56,163 nt of DNA, from assembly GCA_022616435.1 (NCBI GenBank), contig JAKEET010000004.1:1-56163 (forward strand), written 5' to 3'. Source of the stretch: Gemmataceae bacterium (lineage in GTDB: Bacteria; Planctomycetota; Planctomycetia; Gemmatales; Gemmataceae). The notes beneath the pieces are model-generated. The model was not told where the DNA came from, ran no database searches, and saw only the letters and a list, made by a program, of their open reading frames with translations. Each line of letters starts with the position of its first letter. Positions within the stretch are counted from its first letter, which is position 1. Both the position numbers and the translations under genes were made by a program. This document shows positions 28,829-40,800 of this stretch, in pieces.

Positions 28829-31800
28829 ATGTCCATCTTTGCTCTGCCCCAGTGGTTGCGACCGCTTGGACGCCAGCCCCGCCGCGGCACCATTCGACGC
28901 CCACAGCGCTCCAAGCCGCGCCAGCGCCTCGCCATGGAGCAATTGGAAGACCGCGTCACGCCGGCGGCGCGCTTCTGGGACGGCGGCGGCGCCACCAACC
29001 TCTGGAGCGACGCCGGCAACTGGGACGGCACGGGCAACGTTCCCGTGGACGGCGACGAGCTGATCTTCCTCGCCGGCGCCGCCAACCTGACCAACGTCAA
29101 CGATATCGATAACCTCAAGGTCAACCGCATCGCCATCTCGGGCAACGGCTACAACATTTCCGGCAGCCCGATCGTGCTCGGCAGCACCGTCGTCGGCTCC
29201 GGCTTCATCGATCTCAACGGCCCGGGCATCACCGCCACCGTCGGCCTGGACATCACTCTGGGCGGCGACGCCGGCCAGAAGCAGTTCTTCACCGCCAACA
29301 GCAGCACCACCTCCCTGATCATCAGCGGCGACATCTCCGATGCCACCGGCGTCGAGCTGAGCAAGAACGGCACCGGCATCGTCGTGCTGGCCGGCGATAA
29401 CTCCGGCTTCACCGGCCCGATCACGATCGTCGAAGGCTCGCTCAACGTCCGTCACGCCGACGCCCTGGGCGACACGCTGGCCGTGCCCGACCCGGACGAC
29501 TTCACCAAGTCCACCACCGTCCTGTTCAACAGCCTCACCGGCCAGTTCGGGCAGTTGCAGATCGAAAACGTCTCCGGCCCGATCCCCGAGACGGTGCGGC
29601 TCAGCGGCACCGGCCCGATCAACGACGGCGCCCTGCTGAACGTCGCCGGCGACAATGTCATCGTCGGCTTGATCGTGCTCGACGCCAACAGCACCATCGG
29701 CTCCAACGCCGGCAACCTCACGCTGCAAGGTCAGATCACCGATCGCGCCTCGGGCCACAGCATCACCAAGGAAGGCTTCGGCAAGATCACCCTCGATCCC
29801 TTGGGGACGGCGGACGGCAACATCTACCGCGGCCGGACCATCATCAACAACGGCATCCTGAACACGCGCCACTCGCTGGCGCTGGGCAATGAAACACTCT
29901 CCCTGTTCGGGGTCAACGACACCTACGTCAGCGCCACGACCAACCGCAGCGGCACGCTGCAGGTCGAGTTCGTGCCCAACCCGGCCCGCATCGACGATTT
30001 CGCGACCGCCACCGGCTTCTCGGTCCCCTACGAGTTCTTGACCCTCAACGGTCACGGGTCCGACGGCATCCACATCCTGCCCAAGCAGTCCTACGGCGGC
30101 GCCCAGGCCGGCTACACGCCGGGCCAGACGGTGATCGGCGCCCTGCACAACCTCGCCGGCGTCAACACCTGGGTGCAGGACATCCAGCTCTGGGGCGGCA
30201 ATGCGGTGATGGTCTTCGACCCGATCATCTGGAGCTTTCCGACGGTGGGCATCGGCGCCGAAGCCGGGGCCGACCTGATCATCGCCGGCCGGCTGCTGGA
30301 CGACAACATCACCAACGTGAACTACTCGCTGGTCAAGACCGGCGCCGGCCGCGTCATCCTGGCGCCGCAGGTGCCGTTCAGCGCCCCGCCCGTGGCCGCG
30401 ATCAATACGTATCGGGGCCGCACCGAAATCCTGCAAGGGTACCTCAACATCCGCGATTCGAGCGCCCTGGGGGCGTTCGGCACGCCGTCCAACGGCACGA
30501 TCGTGTTCCCGGGCGGCCCCAACCCGGCCACGGCGGGCCTGGGCGGCACGCTGGAATTCGAGGCCGACACCATCCCCGACTCGAACCCGGTGGCGTTCGC
30601 GCCCGACGGCACGCCGCACCTCGACACCGACATCGTCATCGGTCCGGGAGGCGAAGTGCTGGCATTGTTCGGCGACGGGGCCGGCGGCGACGGCTCGCTC
30701 CGCAACATCCGCGGCACCAACGAAAACGGCGGCCAGATCCCGCTGGGCGGCAACATCGGCCGCTCGGGCGCTTCCTTCTCCGCGCCCGGCGCCTCGGTCG
30801 GCGTCGAGCCCGACTATGCGCCGTACGCGCAGTTCGACCTCAGCCAGATGACCCTGTCCGGGTCGCTGAGCGGCGGCAACCTGACCAAGGTCGGCCGCGG
30901 CGAGCTGGTGCTGACCGATTCCGTCAACAACTACGGCGGCTTCACCCTCATTCGCGAAGGCTGGATCACCGCCCGGCACAGCAACTCGCTCGGCCTGGAA
31001 ATCTTTCCCGACACCTTGACGCCGGCCACGCACATCAGCATCGGCGCGGCGCTGCACTTGAAGCGGAGCCGCGTCGGCGGCCTGGACATCGCCATTCCCG
31101 AACGGATCTTCGTGTCCGGCATCGGCATCGATCACCGCGACGGCACGGCGAGCGACCTCAACAACGCCTTCCCGGAGCTGCATCGCCGCGGGGCCATCCT
31201 CAACCTCAGCGGCAACAACAACATCTCGGGCATCCTCAACCTGGTGGCCACCCCAGGGTTTGAAATGGTGGGCATCGGCGCCGACATCGCCAACAGCCCG
31301 TGGGTCCCCGACGACCAGAACGTCACCCAGAGCACGCTGACGTTCATCAACACGATCCAGGAGCGCGACACCAGCTCCAACCTGGCCAATCCGGCGCCGC
31401 TGCCGCCGCCCGGCACGGTGATTCCGGCGGGCATCGAGAAGCTGGGCCGCAAGCGGGTCATCCTCCAGGGCCAGGGCACCTTCACCGGCGACAACCAGGT
31501 GACCGAAGGCGTGCTCCGCACCCGCGCCGACACCGGCCTGGGCGTGGCGCTCGGCTTCGACAACACCACGACCATCACTCCCGGAAACACCACGGTCCTC
31601 GACGGCGCCGCCATCGAGTTCGAAGGCTATGCGATCACCCGGCCGGCCGGCTCGGTCCAGCAATGGGCCAACACGGTCATCGATTTCAGCAGCGAGTTCT
31701 CGACCACGGACTGGTCGGCCATGCAGGCGACCGGGGCGCCGAACACCCCCACCTACGGTGATATCATGACCGCCTGGGCGCCTATTCCGCCGGATTCCTT

Positions 31801-34800
31801 GGAGTACCTGACCCTGGGCTTCGCGACGCCGGTGCACGCCAACGGCGTCACCGTCGTTGAAACCTTCAGCAACGGCTTCGTGTACCAGATCGACGTGGTG
31901 GACATGGCGGACCAGCTGCACACGGTCTTCACGGGAGTCGATCCGAGTTTGCAAAACGCACCGGCCCACTTTGTGATCAACTTCCCGCAGACGGCCTTCC
32001 TGGTGAAGGGCGTCAAGGTCTACGTGGACGGCACCATCGACTCCAGCCCCATGAGCTGGCCGGAAATCGACGCCGTCGAGCTGCGCGGCGTGCCGGTGCC
32101 GCCGCCGACCGACAATACGATCAACGGCGGCATCCAGGGCGGCGTGCAGATCCTCGACCACCTGGTCCTCAACGGCCTGGGCAACGTCACCGCCGACGAT
32201 GCCACGCACGACTTCAGCAATCCCAGCAACATCGTGTCCACGCTGACCAACTTCGCGGACGACAACATGATCCGCAGCCCGATCACCCTGGGCAGCCAGA
32301 TCAGCATCGACGTCAAGTTCAATTCGCGCATGTCGCTGTGGAAATCGATCGACGGTCCGGGCGGGTTCACCAAGGAAGGGACCGGCAAGCTGGTGCTCGG
32401 CGGCGTCAACTCCTACACCGGCGAGACCACGGTCAACGCCGGCATCCTCAACCTGCAAAGCTCCGGCGCCCTGGGCACGGGCAGCGTCAACGAGCTGCAA
32501 ACCGTCACCGTCGGCGGCACCAGCGGCGCCTTCCAGCTCCGTTTCAACGGCGCCGACACCAATCTCATTGGCCTCGGGGCATCCGCGGCCACGGTCCGGG
32601 GCGAGCTGGAAAACCTCAGCACCATCGGCGCCGGCAACGTCGATGTCACGTTCAGCACCGGCGTCTACACGGTCACCTTCCGCGGCACGCTGTCCGGCTT
32701 CGATCAGAACGAGCTGAGCGTCCCCGCCATCACGGGCGACGTGACGGCGGTGGTGGGCACGGTCCTGGACGGCGGCGGCGGCACCACCGTGGCCGACAAC
32801 GCCGCCCTGGAGCTCCAGGGCGACATCACCATCGGCGGCGAGAGCCTGCGCATGATCGGCGACGGGCCCGACACCGCCCCCATCATCCCCCTGCGCTGGT
32901 TCGCCAACGGGCCCAGCCCGGTCCAGAGCGGCCAAACCATCGGCGACGAAGACGTCACCGGCCGCATCACCGGCGTGGCCGTCGATCCCCGCGACACCAG
33001 CATCATCTACCTGTCGGCGGCCGGCGGCGGCGCCTGGCGCACCCGCAACGGCGGCCTCACCTGGGAGCCGCTGGTTGACAACATCAACGGCATCTCGATC
33101 GATCCCAGCGAGGTCATGTTCACGGGCGCCATTGCCGTGGCGCCGACCTCGTCGGGCGTGATCTACGTCGGCCTGGGCGAAGGCAACAACTCCGGCGATT
33201 CCTACTACGGCCGCGGCCTGCTCCGCTCGCAGGATTACGGCCGCACCTGGGAGCTGCTGGAGCCGACGCCGGGGGCGTTCTCGCGCGTCACCATCTCGCG
33301 GATCTTCGTCGATCCAGTCGAGGCCGAGACGGTGTACTTCACCGTGCAGGGCAACGGCGTCAACGGCACCTTCGGGAACTATGGGCTGTGGCGTTACCGG
33401 CCGCTCAACGTGGCCCAGCCGTGGGAGAACCTGACCGCCGGCCAGGCGGGACCGACGGGGAGCTTCCTCGACGACGGCACGCACCACTACACGGACCTGG
33501 TGGTGCTGACGGCGCCTGACATTCCGGGCAACCGCATCATCGCGGTGTCCATCGGCAACACAAACGGCGGCGGCTTCGGCGCCACCCACAACGCGGTCTA
33601 CACGACCTTCAACGCGCTGCTCACTGCCCCGGCCACGGCGATCACCTGGAACACCAACGCCTTCAACACGGCGCTGCAAACGGTCAACGGGGTGGCCGGT
33701 CATCCGCGCAACGGCATGATCAAGACCACCGGCAACGTGGTCCGCGTCGGCAACACCAGCACGGTCACCCTGTATGCCTTGGTGGCGTTTCCATTCGTCT
33801 TCCCGGGAAGCCAGTACGGCGCGTCCCACGGCACGCTCCGTGAAGTCGACGTGGTCACGCACACGTACAATCACGCCAACGGCACGTGGTCCTTCGGCAC
33901 CTGGGGAGGGTTCGCGGCGCCGCCCGGCAACCTCCTGGGCAACCAGGGCTGGTACGACGCCACCATCGTGGTGCACCCCGGCAACGCCCAGCTCATCTTC
34001 ATCGGCGGCGTCGGCGAGCCGTTCACGCCCGGGCCGTTCTTCTACAACGGCGCCTGGCAACCGGTCGGCAACGCCAACAACAAGGCCCCGCACGTCGATT
34101 ATCACGCCTCGACCTTCGATGCCCAGGGCCGGCTGGTGGTCGGCAACGACGGCGGCGTCTGGCGCCTGGAAAACGCCAACGCCACCCTCACCGCCACCAA
34201 CGCCGACTGGACCAACCTCAACGGCAGCTTCCTGCAGGTCACCCAGTTCAACGGCCTCGACGTGCACCCGTTCGATCCGTTCTTCGCGATCGGCGGCAGC
34301 CAGGACAATGGCACCAAGACGTATGACGACAGCGGCTACTGGACGCACACCGACGACGGCGACGGCGGCGTCGTCCGCATCAACAACCGGGACCCCAACT
34401 TCGTCTTCCACGTGCTCAACGGCCAGCTCCGCCGCTCCACCGACGGCGGCGCCACCTGGAGCAACGTCCCGGGCATTTCGACCGGCGGCCTGTACTTCCC
34501 GTTCATCCTCGACCGCGTCAATCCGTCGCGGCTGCTGGTCGGCCTGGGGAGCAACCTCCGCGAGTCGCTCAATTCCGACGGCGCCCAGCTGTACAACACC
34601 ATCGGCAGCGCCGCCAACTTCGGTCCCAACACCTCGTTCATCCAGATCGCCATTTCCGACCGGCAAGGCGCCTGGGTCAACGACCTGTCGTTCCCGCTGG
34701 TCCTGGACAACGGCGCCGACAGCTACGATTCCGACACCATCTACGTCGCCACCAGCAACGGCGTGTTCCTCACCAAGAACCACGGTTCGAGCTGGGTCGC

Positions 34801-37800
34801 GCGCAACACCGGCCTGAACACGTTCGGCATGTCCGACATCACCGTCGATCCGCGCAATCGCGACTTCGCCTACGTGACGCGCAGCGTGTTCGGCGGGACC
34901 AAGGTCTTTCAAACCACCGACTCCGGCCGCACCTGGACGCCGCTGGCGCCGGCCAACTTCCCCGACGTGCCCGCGTGGAAGGTCATCGTCAATCCGCGCA
35001 ACAGCGACATCTACGTCGGCACCGACATCGGCGTGCTGGTCCTCAAGGGCGGGGCGGGCACGTGGGAGCGCTTCGGCGTCGGCCTGCCCACCGTCCAGAT
35101 CAAGGAAATGGTGCTCAACACCTACACGAACATGCTGTCGGTGGGCACCTACGGCCGCGGCCTCTATCAGCTGTGGCTGGACGATTCCGTCGTCAACGGC
35201 GGGGCGCTGCGCGCGGTGACCGGCTCGTCTCTCTGGACGGGCGACGTCATCATGGTCGGCGCCTCGACCATTCGCGCCGAAGTGGACGCCACGGTCAACA
35301 TTTCCGGGATCATCCGCGACATCACCGCCGGCGCCAATCACACCATCACCAAGGTCGGCACCGGCCGGGTGATCTTCTCGGGCGCCAACACCTACGGCGG
35401 CCTGACCGACGTGGTCGAGGGCCCGCTCAACGCCCGCAACTCCAGCGCCCTGGGGAGCGACCTGGTCGAGACCGTCGTTCGCGCCGGCGCCGCCCTGGAG
35501 CTGCAGGCCGACCTGTTCCATGAGACCGTCGAAATCAACGGCCACGGCATTCCCAACCTCGGCCACAACACCGGGGCGCTGCGCAACGTCTCCAACGCCA
35601 ATACCTTCACCGGCACGCTCCGGCTCAACACCAATACCACGGTCGGCGTCGATTCCGGCAGCCAGCTGACGATCGGCGCCAAGGTCGTGGGCGGCACGGT
35701 GGACACGAGCGCCGGCACCGGCGTCATCGACGACGCCGCGAACATGTTCAGCCTGACCAAGGAGCTGGCCGGCACGCTGATTCTCAATGCCGCCAACAAC
35801 TACGACGGCCTCACCGACGTCATCGGCGGCGTGCTCCGCGTCGAGCACGCCACGGCGCTGGGCGGCACGGCCACGGGCACCCGGGTCCGCAACGGCGCTC
35901 AGCTCCAGCTCAACCGCGACGTCAACGGCGCCGGCATCACCGTCGTCAACGAGACCCTGGCCCTGTCCGGCACCGGCATCTTCAGCACCGGCGCCCTGCA
36001 AAACTTCAGCGGCAACAACACCTGGCAGGGGAACGTCAACCTCACCGGCATCCAGAGCATCCCCGCCCCGCCCCCGCCCGTGCCCCCGACCACGATCAAC
36101 ATCGGCGTGCTGAACGCGGCCGACACCCTGACCATCGACGGCGTCATCACCGAGATCGACGTCACCATTCCGGCCCAGCCGCCGCTCATTCCCGCGCCGG
36201 TCACCCTCGACGTCTTCGGCCTGACCAAGGTGCTCCCCGGCAAGCTGGTCCTCCGCGGCGCCGCCGCCAACACCTACACCGGCCTGACCACGGTCCAGAC
36301 CGGCGTCCTGAACGTCCAGAAGCCGCAAGCCCTGGGGACGACCGCCGTCGGCACCGTCGTCAACGCCGGCGCGGCCCTGGAGACCGAGGGCGGCAACATT
36401 ACCTTCGTCGCCGAAACCGTCACGCTGAACGGCCGCGGCGTCGGCCCCGCCGACCTGGGCGCCCTCCGCAACATCGCCGGCAACAACACCTGGACCGGCC
36501 CGGTGATCCTCAACAGCACCGTGCCCGCCGCCTCCCCCGGGGCCAACCCGGCCGTCCACATCGGCGCCGACGTCCGCGCCGAAGTGCAGACCGTCACCGT
36601 CACCGGCTCGTCCGGCACCTTCACGCTGTCGTTCAACGGCGAAACCACCGGCGACCTGGGCTTTGACGCGGCCGAAGGCATCGTCGCGGGCGCCCTCAAC
36701 AACCTGCCGACCATCGGCGGCATCGGCGGCTCCGTGACCGTGACGCTGGCAGCCGGCGTCTACACGATCACCTTCGGCGGCAACCTGCTCGGCCTCGACG
36801 TGCCGCAAATCGCCGCCAACGGCCAGGGCGGCGCCACCGCCACCCCGGCCACCGCGGTCCACGGCGCCATCAGCTCGCTGGCCGTCACCGGTCAGGTTCA
36901 AGACCCCGCCGGCGTCCCCGCGAGCTTCAAGGCCGCCGAGCTGCACAAGGTGGGCGACGGCACGATCATCTTCCCGACGCCGAACACGTACCAGGGCTTC
37001 ACGGTCATCGACAACGGCACGCTCAGCGTCGGCCACGACGGCGCCCTGGGGGCGGCCGGCACGGCCGCCAACGGCACGCTGGTCAACGCCGGCGGCAGCC
37101 TGCAGACCCAAGGCGGCTTCACGGAAACCGACGAGCTGCTCACCATCAACGGCGACGGCGAACGCGGCCAGGGCGCCATCACCAACAACGTCGGCGACAA
37201 CACCTGGCAGCCGACCATCACCCTGGGCAGCCACTCGTCGGTCGGCTCGCTGGTCGACACGCTGATCATCAACGAGATCACCGACGGCGCGGGCACGCTC
37301 AACGTCACCAAGAGCGGTCCCACGACCGTGGAGTACGGCGGCACTCTCGACAACACGTACGACGGCCTGACGCTGGTTCGCGAAGGCATCCTGCGGCTCA
37401 ACAAGTCGGGCGGCGCCTCGCCCTTCGGCGGGACGCTGCAAATCGGCAACGCGGTCGGCGTGGACAACTCGGCCGTGGCCCGCCTGGCCCAATCGGACCA
37501 GGTCCCGGACGCCGCCGACGTGACCGTCATGAGCGACGGCCTGCTCGACCTGGCCGGCCTCAACGACATCATCGACGACGTGTTCGTGCGCGAAGGCCGC
37601 GTGGCCACCGGGGCCGGCGTGCTGACGGTGGTCACCGTGGACATGATCGGCGGCGTCGTGGACCTGGCCGGGCGGCTGCGGCTCACCGGGGTCACGGGGG
37701 TCGTCGCGCAAGCGAGCGCGGCCGGCGAGACGGCGCTGATCACCGGCGCCGGCCGGATCGACCTGAACGGCGCGCCCCGAGCCTTCAACGTGACCGACGG

Positions 37801-40800
37801 CCCCAGCACCGTCACCGATCTGCGCATCGCGGCGATCATCGGCACCGGCGGCAGCGAAACGCTGATCAAGGACGGCAACGGCCTGATGGAGATCGACTCC
37901 ACCAACGTGGTGGCGGGGATCCCCACGTATGGTTCGACCCAGGTCAACGCCGGCATCTTGCAGGTGGACGGCAGGATCGACGCCGTGACGCTGTCGGGCG
38001 GCACGCTGGGCGGCAACGGCTTCGTGGGCGCGGTGACGTCGGATGCCGACGGCGGCACGGAAAACCCCGGCGCCAGCCCGGGCATCCTGCATTCCGGCGA
38101 CACCCTGTGGAACGACGCCACCACGTTCTTCGTGGAGCTGAACCGCCTCAACGCCTTCCCCAGCGCCCTCAACGCCGGCCTCGACTACGACCAGCTTCAG
38201 GTCGTGGGCAGCGTCAACTTGAACGACGCCGAGATCGCCGGCGCCATCAACACGATCGGCATCGGCATCGTCACGGATGATCCGAGCACGTCGACGCCGG
38301 GCGATTCGTTCACCATCCTCACGGCCACGCTAGGGGTCACCGGCTTCTTCACCCAGAACGGCGTGCAGATCGCGGACGGAGGCAGCGCGTTCATCGGCGG
38401 CGGCAAGTTCACCGTCGATTACCAGACCAACGCCGTGGTGCTCACCAAGGTGAAGGCCTCGGTCACCGTGGATGTGACCTCCAACGCGACGGCGACGACG
38501 GTGTGGGGCGAGCCGGTGAGCTTCACGATCGACGTGACGCCGGAGCCGGGCGCCGGCATGGTGCCGGCGTCGGCCACGGTGATCATCACCCTGACCACGG
38601 CCGAGATCCAGCGGGTGGTGGTCGGCACGTCGGGTACGTTCTCGCTGACGTTCAACGGCCAGCCCACCGGACCGTTGAACTTTGACGCCACGGCCGGCGA
38701 CGTGGCGGCGGCCCTCACCGGCCTGGTCAACTGGCCCGCCGGCGGCACGGTCAACGTCGACCGCTTCGGCAACGAGATCGTGATCCGGTTCGGCGGCACC
38801 CTCGACGGCGCCAATCAGACCCCGCTGACCGGCAGCGGCGCCGCCTTCGTCAGCATCAACACCCTGGTCGACGGCCAGACCTTCGGCCCGGTGGCGCGGA
38901 CGCTGACCAACGGCCAGTTCAGCTTCGACCCGCGCGACCTGTTCGGCGTCACGCTCGACGTCGGTCCGCACACGGTCCGTGCCGACTTCCAGGACCCGAC
39001 CAACAGCTTCACCGACATCGACGATCCGCCGTTTGACGCCACCGACAGCCACGTGCACACGGTCGCCAAGGCCGACAGCACCATCGCGCTGACGACGCCG
39101 TCGGCGGGGGCGACCTCGGTGTACGGCGAGCCGGTGACCATCACCGCCCACCTGGGCATCGTGCCGCCGGGCGGGCAACTGTCGGGCACCACGGTCCTGA
39201 GCGGGATCGTCACCTTCACCGTGGACAACGTCCAGCAGCTGCCGCCGGCCAGCGTGTTCTTCAACGGCGTCGAGCACGTCGCCCAGTTCGCGCTGCCCAC
39301 CAACCTGACGGTCGGCGATCACACGATCAGCGCCGTCTACAGCGGCGACCACCACTTCAACAGCGTGCCGACCACCAGCGACCTGGTGCAGCACGTCATC
39401 AAGGCCGACACCGCCGTCACCGTGTCGGGCGCGCCGAACCCGTCCAACGTCGGCCAGCTGGTGACGTTCACCGTCCAGGTCAGCGCCGTCAACCCGAGCA
39501 CCGGCATCCCGACCGGCACCGTGGTGATCAAGGACAACGGCCTCACCTTCGACTCGCACGCCGTGGACGCCAGCGGCCAGTGGCAGTTCCAGATTTCGAC
39601 GTTGACCCTCGGCGCGCACGACATCACGGTCGAGTACCAGGGCGACTCGAACTTCAACCCCAGCGACAGCGCGACCACTCACGCCGTCAACGGCGTCACG
39701 GTCACCAACGTGGTCAGCTCGGTGAACCCGTCGGTCTTCGGCCAGTCGGTGAACTTCACCGCCACGGTCGTCGCCCAGGCCCCGGCCACCGGCACGCCGA
39801 CCGGCAACGTCGAATTCGTGTTCACCGGCGCCACCACGCTCACCGTGACGTTGACGCTGGTCAACGGCTCGGCCGTGTTGAGCTCGACCGCCGTCAACAA
39901 CGTCCTGAACGCCGGCGCCAACGACTTGACGGTGAACTACCTGGGCGTCGTCGGCTTCGGCCCGAGCAGCGATACGCTGCCGACGCAAACGGTCAACCCC
40001 GCCAACACGACCACCAGCCTGACCAGCGGCCCGGCCGGGACCACGGTCTTCGGACAAAACGTCACCCTGACGGCCACCGTGGCCAAGAGCGGGCCCGGCG
40101 GCGGCGCCCCGGTCGGCAGCGTCCGCTTCTACGACGGCGGCCTCGGCAACCAGATCGGCGCCGCCGTCCCGGTCAACGCCAGCGGCGTGGCCGTGCTCAA
40201 CACCACCGCGCTCGGCGCCGGCACGCACACCAACATCTTCGCGGTGTTCACCGACGACAACGACAGCATCGTCAACTTCAATTCGAGCACGTCCAACAGC
40301 ATCAGCCGCACGGTCAACAAGGCGAACACGACCACCGTGCTGGCGTCGTCGGTCAGTCCGAGCTCAATCTTCGGCCAGACGGCGATCACCGCGACCGTGA
40401 CGCCGGTCGCGCCGGGCGGCGGCATTCCCACCGGCAACGTGACCTTCTTCATCACGAACACCGTCACCCAGGAGCAGACGCAGGCCGTCAACGCCCTCAA
40501 CGCCGGCGGCGTGGCCACGCTCGATCCGCCGCTCAACGTCGGCAGTTACTCGATCTTCGCCGTCTACGCCGGCAGCGCCGACTACAACGCCAGCGCCAAT
40601 TCCAACACCATCGTCCAGACGGTGACCAAGTCCGACACGACCACGACGCTGGCCACCACCAATCCCAACGCCGTCTTCGGCGAAGCGGTCATCACCGCCA
40701 CCATCCAGGCCGTGGCGCCGGGCGCCGGTATCCCCGGCGGCCAGGTGATCTTCCACGTCGATAACGGCGCCACCGTGACCGACGTGCCGATCACCGTGGA

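Noticed and set aside
28823..38092. Uninterrupted 3,089-codon minus-strand frame opposite the giant gene
   Set aside because: It mirrors the codon pattern of the plus-strand gene (GC-rich third positions remove antisense stops), has a composition without domains, and the plus strand shows clear repeats and Asp boxes.
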